Counted from the stretch's first letter, positions 26,570 through 34,849 are shown. The stretch: 64,000 bases of DNA from an uncultured Bacteroidia bacterium (GCA_902784435.1 CACZUR010000012.1:29824-93823), one strand, 5' to 3'. The notes: generated by a model from the sequence alone, not told the origin. Made by a program: numbers and translations.

Positions 26570-27211
26570 ATGAAAAAATTATTGCTCATACTTGCCCTGT
26601 TCCCTTTGCTCATGACCTCCTGCATCAAAGAGGACACTTACTATGTAGAGAATTATCCGGATGTAGTCACTGTTTATGAAGGAAAGTTCATCAACGACAG
26701 CGGCGCCAGCTTCACCGTGAAGGAAAACAATACGCATGTCACCTCTTTCACCGAGAAACAGCGCTACTATATGGTCTGCGACATCCTGGACCGCGATCTT
26801 AACATCCGGCTCAAGGAGATAGACCCCATGCTGGCCCTGGCTCCCCTGCCGGCTACTCCCGATGAACAGTTGCCGCAAGACCCCGTCATCTTCAAAGGCA
26901 ACCGCCTTACGCCCTATACCCTGGACCTGATCTTTGACATCTACAAGGCCAAAGGCAGCACCTACGAGCACAAAATCCTGTGCCGCTATGAAAAAGGCAA
27001 GGACAACATCCTCAGAATCACCCTCTACCACGACGGCAACAACGAGCACCTGGGCACCATGACCGCCGACCTCCTGGAAACCGAACACCGTTTCTACACC
27101 ATCGACATCCGGGATTTCGCCTGCGACGGCCTCACCCTCACCTATAACGTCCTGGTCAAGAATGCCAAGGGCGAATACGAAATAGAGACCCACACGGCCT
27201 CCTCATACTAG
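26570..27211 (+). CDS. NigD-like lipoprotein of unknown function
   Basis: A 213-residue lipoprotein with lipobox LLMTSC (acylated Cys18) followed by beta-rich sequence. The YPDVVTVYEG and YYMVCDILDRDLNIRLKEIDP strands recall the NigD-like two-domain lipoproteins of Bacteroidales, but the match is by general appearance only. No enzyme motif is visible. It is the last gene of the long plus-strand run and is closed by a strong terminator 29 bases after the stop. Confidence 0.6.
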   Translation: MKKLLLILALFPLLMTSCIKEDTYYVENYPDVVTVYEGKFINDSGASFTVKENNTHVTSFTEKQRYYMVCDILDRDLNIRLKEIDPMLALAPLPATPDEQLPQDPVIFKGNRLTPYTLDLIFDIYKAKGSTYEHKILCRYEKGKDNILRITLYHDGNNEHLGTMTADLLETEHRFYTIDIRDFACDGLTLTYNVLVKNAKGEYEIETHTASSY

Positions 27212-27240
27212 TGTCGGGAAGCTGGAATCCTCTGAAAACG

Positions 27241-27271
27241 CGCTCACGGGTTTTTCCGTGAGCGTTTTTTT
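27241..27271 (+). terminator. Intrinsic terminator after the NigD-like gene
   Basis: A perfect 9-bp stem CGCTCACGG / CCGTGAGCG with the loop GTTTTT and seven T residues (27265-27271). The radC -7 box TATCTTTG (27274-27281) follows almost directly, so one transcript ends where the next begins. Confidence 0.92.
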
Positions 27272-27273
27272 CT

Positions 27274-27281
27274 TATCTTTG
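27274..27281 (+). promoter_or_regulatory. -7 promoter box of radC
   Basis: TATCTTTG followed by CA, directly after the terminator T run. The -33 region would fall inside the terminator hairpin, so the two signals overlap physically. Confidence 0.65.
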
Positions 27282-27317
27282 CAGTGGCGGTTCAGGATGA
27301 GAGACACCTGTCACGCT

Positions 27318-28007
27318 ATGAAAATCAAAGAATTGTGCCCGGACGAACGGCCCCGGGAGAAAATGCGCCTGAGAGGCGTCAAGGCCTTGTCCAATGCAGA
27401 ATTGCTGGCCATCCTGCTGGGAGGCGGAATCGTCGGCAAAAACGTTACCGAAATTGCCCAGGAACTGCTGGTCAGCGCAGACGGACGCCTGTCGCTGCTG
27501 GGAGCCATGCCCCTGGAGCGGCTCATTGGCATCAAGGGCATCGGCGAGGCCCGTGCCATCACCATCGTCACCGCCCTGGAACTGGGCCGGCGCAGCTTTG
27601 AGGAAGCCGCCGTTCGGGAGAAAATCGCCATCACTTCCCCGGAACTGGTCTATCAGGTCATGTTTCCCACCCTCAAGGGCCTGGACCACGAGGAATGCTG
27701 GGTGCTGTATATGAACCGTGCCAACTATGTAATCGGCAAGGAGAAAATCACGTCCGGCAGCCTGGAAAGCACGCTCATCGACACCGGCCGCATCCTGAAA
27801 AAAGCCATCGAGAAGCAAACCACCTACATCATCCTGGTGCACAACCACCCCTCCGGTTCTCCGCATCCGGGCATGGCCGATATCGAGCAGACCCAACGCC
27901 TCAAGCGGGCCCTCAACGCCGTGGGCATTGCCCTGATGGACCACGTGGTCATTGCCGAAGGGTCCTTCTACTCCTTTTCAGAAGAGCGGAGCGGCAAGAT
28001 GCTGTAA
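27318..28007 (+). CDS. radC: RadC/JAB-domain protein
   Basis: A 229-residue RadC family protein: N-terminal helix-hairpin-helix region (LIGIKGIGEARAITIVTALEL, about 60-80) and a C-terminal JAMM metalloprotease-like domain with HNHPSGSPHPGMADIEQT and an upstream Glu. Despite the name, a role in DNA repair is not established. The ATG giving MKIKELCPDERPREK fits the family N-terminus (usual start MKIKxxPxxxRPREK); an in-frame ATG seven codons upstream is possible. Its own promoter lies in the preceding terminator gap. Two hairpin repeats follow the gene. Confidence 0.92.
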   Translation: MKIKELCPDERPREKMRLRGVKALSNAELLAILLGGGIVGKNVTEIAQELLVSADGRLSLLGAMPLERLIGIKGIGEARAITIVTALELGRRSFEEAAVREKIAITSPELVYQVMFPTLKGLDHEECWVLYMNRANYVIGKEKITSGSLESTLIDTGRILKKAIEKQTTYIILVHNHPSGSPHPGMADIEQTQRLKRALNAVGIALMDHVVIAEGSFYSFSEERSGKML

Positions 28008-28050
28008 CGGGGCCCGGCGGGGGCCGAACTGGGCCGAGGGCGGCTTGTCC

Positions 28051-28169
28051 GGCGCAGGTGTAGCGCCGTTTGGCGCAGGCCTCATTTTGAAGCCGATGCC
28101 TGCGCCATGAATCCGCATTCTACACACTTTGGTGGCGCAGGCATACCCCCTGAAATCCGGCCTGCGCCA
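28051..28169. repeat. Cluster of GGCGCAGGC hairpins between radC and the carboxyltransferase gene
   Basis: Two hairpins have identical perfect 10-bp stems, TGGCGCAGGC / GCCTGCGCCA, at 28071-28107 and 28133-28169, each with a 17-base loop, but the loop sequences differ. A smaller stem, GGCGC / GCGCC (28051-28067), precedes them. They fill the gap between convergent genes and could stop transcription from both sides, or be a REP-type repeat. Confidence 0.75.
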
Positions 28170-28206
28170 AATGTAGCGAGGCCGGCGCCAGTTCCTTCAG
28201 GGAACC

Positions 28207-29991
28207 TTACTGGATGAACGCCACGATTTCGCCTTTGGCGACCGAAGCGCCCTGCTTGCCCAGGACGGCGACCAGGATGCCGTCTACGGCGGCGGTGATG
28301 TCCTCGATGCCATAGAAAGTCTGTACATGGCCGATGGTTTCCCCGGCCTTGACTTTCCGGCCTGTGGCGGGGGCCCGGGAGGCATCGTCCACATCCACTT
28401 CCCAGAGCAGCTGACCCTTCACGGGGCTCTGTACCGGGGTAGCCTTGGGATAGCGGGCTGTATACTCTTCGATGGAGAATTTGGGCATCTCCAGGACGGG
28501 ACGCTCCACGATGATGGGGGCGCCGGCCTTGGCCTTGAGTTCCGCCAATTCCTTGTTGAAGCGTTCTTTGGCGACGCCGCTGCGGTAATCCCGGTACTGG
28601 CGCTCGTGCATGGCCATTTCGAAGAGTTCCTCGTCGTCCTGTCCGTAGTCCCAGCCCTCCTGGTCCATCATTTCGCGGAACTTGGGCAGTTCGTCGGGAT
28701 AGTTGTCCTGCGGATTGCCCGTAGTGAATTCCATGCCTTTTTCCTGGGCCAGGGCCACGATCTCGGGGGCGAGTTCCCCGGGCAGTTTGCCCATGTGGCC
28801 CAGGATCATGCCCCAGGTATCCTTGTCGATGGTGGTCCAGCGGGGCTTGTCCTGCAGCATGTTGAAGAGGTTCATCAGGGCCGTGTTTTTCACGTACTGG
28901 CTGAAGGGGGTGACCAGCGGCGGGTAACCCAGGCGGGGCCATACGTATTCCACTTCCTCGAACAGTTTGACCATGAGGGTGTCCAGGCTCATCTCCGGAC
29001 GGCCATGCGCACGCTGGGTGGCGTTGATGGCGCCCTGGAAGCCTTTCAGATCGGCCATCATGGAGCCCATCATGCCGCCGGGCAGGCCGCAGCCTACCAG
29101 GAGGGAGGTCATGCGGGCATTGGACGGGTTGATCCAATAGCCCAGGAAGTCGTCCATGAACTTCTGGGTAAGGCGGCGCACCTCCATGTAGGCGTCCATA
29201 TTCAGGTCTTTGACCAGGAAACCGTCGCAGCGGAGCATTTCCCTTATGGTGATGACGTCCGGATGCACCTTGCCCCAGGAAAGGGGTTCGACGGCTACGT
29301 CCAGATAATCGGCCCCGGCGCGGGCCACTTCCAGCATGGAGGCCGTGGAGAACCCGGGACCGGTGTGCCCGTGATACTGCACTTTGATGTGCGGGTATTT
29401 CTTCTTGATATCGGCCACCAGCTGTCCCAGCACATTGGGACGGCCGATGCCGGCCATATCCTTGAGGCAGATTTCGTCGGCCCCGTATTCCACCACTTTG
29501 TCCACGATGTCCATATAATAGGCCACGGTGTGGACAGGGCTGTGGGTGATGGAAAGGGCCACCTGTGAAATCATCCCGCCTTTTTTGGCGCCGATGACCG
29601 AGCCTTTCAGATTGCGGTGATCGTTGAGGCCGCAGAAGCTGCGGGCAATGTCCGTCCCCTGCTTTTTCTTGACCTTGAACATGAGTTCCCGTACATCCAG
29701 GGGCACGGGATTCATCCGGAGGGCATTGAGACCGCGCTCCAGCATGTGGGTCTGGATGCCGGCCTTGTGGAAAGGCGCCGTCCAGGCGCGTACCGCCTTG
29801 TTGGGATTCTCCCCGAACAGGAGGTTCACCTGCTCGAAGGCACCGCCATTGGTTTCCACACGGTCGAAACACCCCATGTCGATGATAGCGGGCGCTACTT
29901 CCACCAGTTGGTCTACCCGGGGAACATATTTTCCCGAACTCTGCCACATATCCCTGTATACCAGGGAGAACTTGATTTCACGTTTTGCCAT
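28207..29991 (-). CDS. Pyruvate/oxaloacetate carboxyltransferase (OadA/PycB-like) with lysine-less biotinyl-type domain
   Basis: A 594-residue protein. The catalytic TIM barrel starts SLVYRDMWQSSGKY (metal Asp and Gln of the RDxxQS motif) and has LKDMAGIGRP (carboxylated-lysine region) and HGHTGPGFSTA (metal His pair). A conserved carboxyltransferase tail follows, then a C-terminal biotinyl/lipoyl-like domain (about 515-594). The attachment motif, normally EAMKM, reads QTFYGIED (about 557-564), so no biotin lysine is present; I recall the same in other Bacteroidales proteins. A separate carrier protein would then be needed. ATG at MAKREIK chosen; a TATCTTTG box (30020-30027, minus) lies 28 bases upstream. 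Confidence 0.85.
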   Translation of the reverse strand: MAKREIKFSLVYRDMWQSSGKYVPRVDQLVEVAPAIIDMGCFDRVETNGGAFEQVNLLFGENPNKAVRAWTAPFHKAGIQTHMLERGLNALRMNPVPLDVRELMFKVKKKQGTDIARSFCGLNDHRNLKGSVIGAKKGGMISQVALSITHSPVHTVAYYMDIVDKVVEYGADEICLKDMAGIGRPNVLGQLVADIKKKYPHIKVQYHGHTGPGFSTASMLEVARAGADYLDVAVEPLSWGKVHPDVITIREMLRCDGFLVKDLNMDAYMEVRRLTQKFMDDFLGYWINPSNARMTSLLVGCGLPGGMMGSMMADLKGFQGAINATQRAHGRPEMSLDTLMVKLFEEVEYVWPRLGYPPLVTPFSQYVKNTALMNLFNMLQDKPRWTTIDKDTWGMILGHMGKLPGELAPEIVALAQEKGMEFTTGNPQDNYPDELPKFREMMDQEGWDYGQDDEELFEMAMHERQYRDYRSGVAKERFNKELAELKAKAGAPIIVERPVLEMPKFSIEEYTARYPKATPVQSPVKGQLLWEVDVDDASRAPATGRKVKAGETIGHVQTFYGIEDITAAVDGILVAVLGKQGASVAKGEIVAFIQ

Positions 29992-30019
29992 ATTAGGAAC
30001 ACTCGTTTTTCCAAGAATA

Positions 30020-30027
30020 CAAAGATA
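30020..30027 (-). promoter_or_regulatory. -7 promoter box of the carboxyltransferase gene
   Basis: The minus strand reads TATCTTTG followed by TA. It sits 28 bases before the ATG at 29991, in the gap to the tRNA-His gene. Confidence 0.6.
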
Positions 30028-30098
30028 CGAATTCTTGGCCGCTCCGTCAAAAAAAACGCCGGACATGCAAATAATTTTGTAAACTCGGAAATTATCCG

Positions 30099-30106
30099 TA
30101 AATTTG
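30099..30106 (+). promoter_or_regulatory. -7 promoter box of tRNA-His
   Basis: TAAATTTG followed by CA lies 12 bases before the mature tRNA 5' end, the expected spacing for a transcript with a very short leader. Confidence 0.65.
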
Positions 30107-30118
30107 CAGTCCCAATAT

Positions 30119-30192
30119 GGTGGATGTAGTTCAGCTGGTAGAGCATCGGATTGTGGTTCCGAGTGTCGTGGGTTCGAGCCCCATCATCCACC
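30119..30192 (+). tRNA. tRNA-His (anticodon GTG)
   Basis: Folds as a standard cloverleaf: acceptor GTGGATG / CATCCAC, D arm GTTCAGCTGGTAGAGC, anticodon stem TCGGA / TCCGA with loop TTGTGGT, and T arm GTGGG-TTCGAGC-CCCAT. The extra G at -1 (30119) faces the discriminator C (30192), the identity mark of tRNA-His. CCA is not encoded. A terminator follows. Confidence 0.97.
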
Positions 30193-30199
30193 CCCTTCG

Positions 30200-30228
30200 A
30201 AAAAGGTTCTCTGCGGAGAACCTTTTTT
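30200..30228 (+). terminator. Intrinsic terminator after tRNA-His
   Basis: Stem AAAAGGTTCTC / GAGAACCTTTT with the loop TGCG and a T run. It ends the tRNA transcript before the upp promoter, whose -7 box TAAATTTG is at 30271-30278. Confidence 0.88.
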
Positions 30229-30300
30229 GTATTTAGCCCAGGCCGGATTTTGGTTTTCCGGGAAAAGTCTTAAATTTGTAAATCTAAAAACGAACGTAAG

Positions 30301-30954
30301 ATGAAAGTCGTCCACATTGGCCAGCACAATTCCGTGCTCAACAGCTTCATCGCGGAAATCCGCGATGTCCGCATTCAGAAAGACAGTCTCCGTTTCCGGA
30401 CCAATCTGGAACGTGTCGGGGCCGTTTTCGCCTACGAGATCTCCCAGACCCTGGAATACTCGGACAAGGATGTGACCACGCCGCTGGGCATTGCCAAGGT
30501 GGCCACCTTCGACACCCGGCTGGTCATTGCCGCCATCCTCAGGGCCGGCCTTCCGCTGCAAAACGGCATGCTTTCGTTCTTTGACCACGCAGAAAGCGCG
30601 TTCCTGTCCACCTTCCGCAAATACGGGAAAGGGGACTATTTCAAGGTGCACGCAGACTACTGCACCTGCCCGCCGCTGGAGGACAAGACGCTCATCATCG
30701 TAGACCCCATGCTGGCCACCGGCGCCTCCATGGAAAGCGCCCTGCGCAAGCTGGAGGAAGAAGGCGGAAAGGCAGCCCACATCCACATGGTATGCCCGGT
30801 AGCCAGCCGCTATGCCGTGGACCAGCTGCTCCAGAAACTGGACGACCATTATACGCTGTGGGTAGCGGCCATCGACGAGGAGCTTACCAGCCACAACTAC
30901 ATCATTCCCGGCCTGGGAGACGCTGGAGACCTGGCCTTCGGAGAAAAAATATGA
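30301..30954 (+). CDS. upp: Uracil phosphoribosyltransferase
   Basis: Pyrimidine salvage enzyme making UMP from uracil and PRPP. The 217-residue protein has the PRPP loop IVDPMLATGASMESAL, the AAILRAGLPLQNG flexible region and the uracil-binding end NYIIPGLGDAGDLAFG. The length is close to the usual 209-216. It is expressed from its own -7 box, TAAATTTG, 22 bases before the ATG, and its stop overlaps the start of miaB (ATGA), so a housekeeping salvage enzyme and a tRNA modification enzyme are co-translated. Confidence 0.95.
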   Translation: MKVVHIGQHNSVLNSFIAEIRDVRIQKDSLRFRTNLERVGAVFAYEISQTLEYSDKDVTTPLGIAKVATFDTRLVIAAILRAGLPLQNGMLSFFDHAESAFLSTFRKYGKGDYFKVHADYCTCPPLEDKTLIIVDPMLATGASMESALRKLEEEGGKAAHIHMVCPVASRYAVDQLLQKLDDHYTLWVAAIDEELTSHNYIIPGLGDAGDLAFGEKI

Positions 30955-32261
30955 AAAAAGCCTATTTAGAGACCTACGGGTGTCAGATGAATGTCAACGA
31001 CACCGAAGTCATCTTTTCCATCTTACAAGGCGCGGGGTACGCCCGCACGGAAAATATAGAGGAGGCCGACCTGATCATGGCCAACACCTGTTCTGTGCGG
31101 GACAATGCCGAACAGCGCATCTGGGGCCGCCTGGAAGTGTTCAACCGGCAGCGGAAACTGCGTCCGGGAACGCTGGTGGGCATCGTGGGCTGCATGGCCG
31201 AGCGCCTGAAGGACAAACTGCTGGACACCCGCAAAGTAGACCTGGTGGCCGGTCCGGACGCTTACCGCTCCCTCCCCCGTCTGCTGGAAGCCATCGCCCC
31301 GGAGAGTCCCCAGATAGACGTCCTCCTTTCCCGGGAGGAGACCTATGCCGACATTACCCCCGTACGCACGGACAAGAACGGGATATCGGCCTTCATCTCC
31401 ATCATGCGCGGCTGCAACAACGTGTGTTCCTACTGCGTGGTTCCCTATACCCGCGGGGCCGAACGCTCACGGGACGCCCATTCCATCGTCCGGGAGGCCT
31501 GCGATGTGTATCAGAAAGGCTATAAGGAAGTTACGCTGCTGGGACAGAACGTGGACTCCTACCTGTGGAAAAGCGGGACGGAGTGTGTGAACTTTGCCCG
31601 CCTGCTGGAAATGGTGGCGGCCGTGGCACCAGACCTCCGCGTCCGCTTTGCCACCTCCCACCCCAAAGACATCTCCGACGAAGTGATTGCCGTCATGGCT
31701 TCTCATCCCAATATCTGCCGGCACATCCACCTGCCCGTCCAGTCCGGCAGTTCCCGTATGCTGGCCCTGATGCGCCGCAAATACGACCGGGAATGGTACC
31801 TGGAACGCGTGGCGGCCATCCGCAAAGCCATGCCTGACTGCGGCCTTACCACGGATGTGATCGCGGGATTCTGCTCGGAAACGGAGCAGGACCACCAGGA
31901 CACCCTGAGCCTGATGGAGGAAGTGGGCTTCGACTGGGCCTTCATGTTCGCTTACTCGGACCGGCCGGGCACCCTGGCCAACCGGACCATGCAGGACGAT
32001 GTTCCCGCCGATGTGAAGAACCGGCGGCTGAACGAAATCATCGGCCTGCAGAACCGCAAGAGCCTGGAACGCTACCGGTCGCAGATAGGCAAGGAGCTGG
32101 AGGTGCTGGTGGAAGGCCCTTCCAAACGGGACCCGGCCCAGCTGTGCGGCCGCGCCTCCAACAACATGATGTGCGTTTTCCCCGCCCGGGGGCGGCAGGC
32201 GGGCACTTACGCCCACGTCCGCGTGACCGATTGCACATCGGCCACCCTCATCTGTGAATAG
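30951..32261 (+). CDS. miaB: tRNA-2-methylthio-N6-dimethylallyladenosine synthase MiaB
   Basis: Radical-SAM methylthiotransferase that adds a methylthio group to i6A37 of tRNAs. The 436-residue protein has the N-terminal cluster cysteines (ETYGCQMN, MANTCSVRDNAE, VGCMAE), the radical SAM motif RGCNNVCSYCVVPYTRG (Cys-x3-Cys-x2-Cys) and a C-terminal TRAM domain (about 370-436). ATG overlaps the upp stop. MiaB rather than MtaB or RimO is indicated by VVPYTRGAERSR and by the N-terminal segment. All cysteines are intact. Confidence 0.95.
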   Translation: MKKAYLETYGCQMNVNDTEVIFSILQGAGYARTENIEEADLIMANTCSVRDNAEQRIWGRLEVFNRQRKLRPGTLVGIVGCMAERLKDKLLDTRKVDLVAGPDAYRSLPRLLEAIAPESPQIDVLLSREETYADITPVRTDKNGISAFISIMRGCNNVCSYCVVPYTRGAERSRDAHSIVREACDVYQKGYKEVTLLGQNVDSYLWKSGTECVNFARLLEMVAAVAPDLRVRFATSHPKDISDEVIAVMASHPNICRHIHLPVQSGSSRMLALMRRKYDREWYLERVAAIRKAMPDCGLTTDVIAGFCSETEQDHQDTLSLMEEVGFDWAFMFAYSDRPGTLANRTMQDDVPADVKNRRLNEIIGLQNRKSLERYRSQIGKELEVLVEGPSKRDPAQLCGRASNNMMCVFPARGRQAGTYAHVRVTDCTSATLICE

Positions 32262-32299
32262 CCTGGCACAAAAACTGCAATACATCCGGAAAAAATCAC

Positions 32300-32307
32300 T
32301 AACTTTG
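32300..32307 (+). promoter_or_regulatory. -7 promoter box of the LEA-like lipoprotein gene
   Basis: TAACTTTG lies five bases before the preferred GTG start at 32313. If transcription starts at the usual distance the mRNA begins at or inside the start codon. Confidence 0.55.
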
Positions 32308-32312
32308 TGCTT

Positions 32313-32795
32313 GTGAAAGCGCCAAGACATATTGTTATGCTTATTCTGCTGGTGGCCCTCATCAGCAGTTGCGGGGTTTCCAAGGTGAAGGACATCTCCC
32401 TCTCCTCGGTAGATATCGCCTATGCGGTACCTACTTCTACGCGTTCGATGGACGCCAAACTGCTGCTGGGCATCAACAATCCCTCCATCAGTTTCACCGT
32501 GCAGGAAATTACCGGAACCATCCGCTACGAAAACAAGCCCATCGCGCACTTCCGCACCGGCAGCGTCCAGCTCATGGGCAAGACAGACCAGGTGTACGAA
32601 CTGCCCTGCACGGTTACCCTGGCAGAAGGCGCCTCCCTGCTGGACATCCTGGTCATCGCCTCCCGGCGCACGCTGCAGGGGCTGAAGGCCGACATAGACC
32701 TTCAGGCCGCCCTCAAGAAAAACGGGGTGCTCCGGGCCCCCTATTCGTTCAGGGACCTGGACGTAGCCACCTTCCGACAAAACATCACATTATGA
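32313..32795 (+). CDS. Lipoprotein with LEA-type-2-like domain
   Basis: A 160-residue predicted lipoprotein: lipobox ALISSC, then a beta-sandwich like the water-stress LEA2 fold (strands DISLSSVDIAYAVPT, MDAKLLLGINNPS, and ISFTVQEITGTIRYENKP). The NNP in strand 2 is typical of LEA2 proteins. GTG at 32313 is chosen because it gives a positively charged N-terminus (MKAPRHIV) before the hydrophobic core; GTG at 32307 and ATG at 32337 are alternatives, the last leaving no positive charge. Function unknown. Its stop overlaps the next gene (ATGA). Confidence 0.75.
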   Translation: MKAPRHIVMLILLVALISSCGVSKVKDISLSSVDIAYAVPTSTRSMDAKLLLGINNPSISFTVQEITGTIRYENKPIAHFRTGSVQLMGKTDQVYELPCTVTLAEGASLLDILVIASRRTLQGLKADIDLQAALKKNGVLRAPYSFRDLDVATFRQNITL

Positions 32796-33247
32796 AAAGA
32801 ATTCTCCTGATATTCCTTCTGGTTTCCGCTTCCTGGGCGCTGCACGCGCAGGAGGTGCAAACCGTCTCTGCCACCGTAGATTCCACCCTGCTGGGCAAAA
32901 GCATCCTGTCGGTCATGGGCTCCGGCGTGGAAATCCGCCAGAGCGAGGCAGTCAAAACCGCCCTCAACCGCTATGTGCAGGAAAATGCCGGCAAAGCCAT
33001 CAGCGGGTACCGCATCCGTGTGTTCTACGACAATTCTCCCCAGGCCCGCGTCCAGTCGGAAAGCATAGAGAAACTGCTTAGGCAGCAGCTGAGCGTTGCC
33101 GTTTACCGCAGTTTCGAAAGCCCCAACTACAAGGTTACCGTAGGAGATTTCCGCTCCAAGGACGAGGCCCTGCGCGTGTACAACGCACTCAAGGGCACGT
33201 ATCCCACGGCCTACATTATCAAGGAAACCATCAATTATCCCAGATAG
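32792..33247 (+). CDS. Small exported SPOR-domain-like protein
   Basis: A 151-residue protein with a signal peptide (ending LHAQ, about residue 20) and a C-terminal region (about 70-151) that fits a SPOR repeat: ISGYRIRVFYDNSPQAR, then YKVTVGDFRSKDEALRVYNAL. SPOR domains bind denuded septal glycan, so a septal or cell-wall role is likely. It is coupled to the LEA-like gene by an ATGA overlap and is 3 bases from rpoN. The downstream dcw cluster fits a division-related job. Confidence 0.7.
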   Translation: MKRILLIFLLVSASWALHAQEVQTVSATVDSTLLGKSILSVMGSGVEIRQSEAVKTALNRYVQENAGKAISGYRIRVFYDNSPQARVQSESIEKLLRQQLSVAVYRSFESPNYKVTVGDFRSKDEALRVYNALKGTYPTAYIIKETINYPR

Positions 33248-33250
33248 GCA

Positions 33251-34702
33251 ATGGCTTCCATCAAACAGGGACTGGAACAAAAGCTTCAGCAAAAGCTTTC
33301 ACCGCTTCAGATTCAGACCATCAAACTGATCGAGATGCCGGTGCAGGCCCTGGAGCAGCATGTCCGCGAAGTGCTGAATGACAATCCCGTCCTGGATGAC
33401 TCCCCCCAGAAAGGAGAGGACGAACCCCGGGATGTCTCCATCTCCGAGGTGGAAGAGAAAGAGCAGAGCGGCGGTTCCCTCGAGGAGAATTACGGCCCGC
33501 AAGATGACGACATCCCTTCCTATAACCTGCATGTAAACAACTGGGGCAAGGACGAAAGGCCGGAATACAACACCTTCTCCGTCAAGCAAAGCTTCACCCA
33601 GAGCCTGCTGGAACAGCTGGGCTACCGGAACCTGACGGAGCATCAGCGCACCGTTGCCAGTTTTATCATCGGCTCGCTGGATGAAGACGGCTACCTGCGG
33701 CGGGACATAGAGTCGCTGGTAGACGACCTGGCCTTCCGGGCAGGCGTGGAGTCATCGGCCCAGGAAGTGGAGCAGATGCTCCGGGTTATCCAGGAATTCG
33801 AACCTTCCGGCGTAGGGGCCAGAGACCTTCGGGAATGCCTCCTTCTCCAGCTGGAGGACAAAAAACGCACGCCGTCCGTGGCCGATGCCATCCGCGTGGT
33901 GGACGAACAGTTCGACGCCTTCAAGAACCGCCATTTCCAGAAGATCATGACCCGTCTGCACCTGACGGAAGAGCAGATGAAAGCCGTGCTGGACGAAATC
34001 CGGCGGCTGAATCCCTCTCCCGGCGGCCAGATTGACGATTCCTACAACGACCAGGCGCAACAGGTCGTGCCGGACTTCCGGCTGGAATACGAGAACGGAC
34101 AGTTCCTCCTGAGCATGCCGCGATTCAGCATTCCGGAACTGCGCATCAACCGGAAATACTCGGAAATCATGGAGGCCGGGCGCACCTCCTCTTCCCGGGC
34201 CGACAAAGAAGCCGCCACCTTCGTGAAGCAGAAGATCGATTCGGCCAAGTGGTTCATCGAGGCCCTTCGCCAGCGGCAGAACACCCTGGAAAGCACCATG
34301 CGCGCCATCGTAGAGTACCAGCACGACTATTTCGTGGACGGGGATGAAAGTTCGCTCAAGCCCATGGTACTCAAGGACATCGCAGAGAAAACCGGCTTCG
34401 ACATCTCTACCATATCCCGCGTGGTCAACAGCAAGTGGATAGAGACGCACTTCGGCATTTTCCCGCTCAAATACTTTTTCTCCGAAGGCCTGGAAAACAG
34501 CGACGGAGAGGAAGTCTCTACCCGCGAAATCAAGAAAGCCCTCCGCGAAATGGTGGACGGCGAAGACAAGCACAATCCCCTCACGGACGACGAACTGGTA
34601 GACGGCCTGGCCGCTAAGGGCTACAAGGTGGCCCGCCGCACCATTGCCAAGTATCGCGCGCAGCTGGACATTCCCAAAGCCCGCCTCCGCCGGGAGCTAT
34701 AG
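33251..34702 (+). CDS. rpoN: RNA polymerase sigma-54 factor
   Basis: Alternative sigma factor that needs an AAA+ activator. The 483-residue protein has the Gln/Leu-rich region I (KQGLEQKLQQKLSPLQIQT), an acidic region II, a core-binding region III and the RpoN box ARRTIAKYRAQLDIPKARL near the C-terminus (usual form ARRTVAKYR). All parts are present. No enhancer-binding activator gene was recognised in this window. A nested-palindrome element starts 3 bases after the stop. Confidence 0.95.
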   Translation: MASIKQGLEQKLQQKLSPLQIQTIKLIEMPVQALEQHVREVLNDNPVLDDSPQKGEDEPRDVSISEVEEKEQSGGSLEENYGPQDDDIPSYNLHVNNWGKDERPEYNTFSVKQSFTQSLLEQLGYRNLTEHQRTVASFIIGSLDEDGYLRRDIESLVDDLAFRAGVESSAQEVEQMLRVIQEFEPSGVGARDLRECLLLQLEDKKRTPSVADAIRVVDEQFDAFKNRHFQKIMTRLHLTEEQMKAVLDEIRRLNPSPGGQIDDSYNDQAQQVVPDFRLEYENGQFLLSMPRFSIPELRINRKYSEIMEAGRTSSSRADKEAATFVKQKIDSAKWFIEALRQRQNTLESTMRAIVEYQHDYFVDGDESSLKPMVLKDIAEKTGFDISTISRVVNSKWIETHFGIFPLKYFFSEGLENSDGEEVSTREIKKALREMVDGEDKHNPLTDDELVDGLAAKGYKVARRTIAKYRAQLDIPKARLRREL

Positions 34703-34705
34703 ACA

Positions 34706-34815
34706 GCCTGGCGCGTAACTTACAATCCCTGAGCCAGTTGTAGGAAAATGGGTGCACCGCACGGTGCACCCATTTTCCTGTAATTCACTGATATTCCGCT
34801 ATTTGCGCGCCAGGC
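34706..34815. repeat. Nested-palindrome intergenic element, copy A (between rpoN and mraZ)
   Basis: Outer arms GCCTGGCGCG (34706-34715) and CGCGCCAGGC (34806-34815) pair perfectly. The inner hairpin is an 18-bp perfect stem AGGAAAATGGGTGCACCG (34742-34759) with its complement (34762-34779) and a 2-base loop. The conserved core, beginning TGTAATTCACTGATATTC, is 34779-34806. The best-formed copy of the family seen here. Confidence 0.85.
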
Positions 34816-34849
34816 AAAAAAGGGCCGAAAAACCATGTTAATTTTTTTG

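Noticed and set aside
27258-27320. Upstream start for radC giving MSVFFLSLQWRF
   Set aside because: It lies in the terminator and promoter region; the MKIKELCPDERPREK start fits the family.
28327-29568. 413-residue open frame on the plus strand across the carboxyltransferase gene
   Set aside because: Antisense shadow of a well-supported protein, with His/Gly-rich composition typical of complement frames.
30104-30304. Open frames crossing tRNA-His (both strands)
   Set aside because: They overlap the tRNA and terminator; such frames are frequently mis-annotated.
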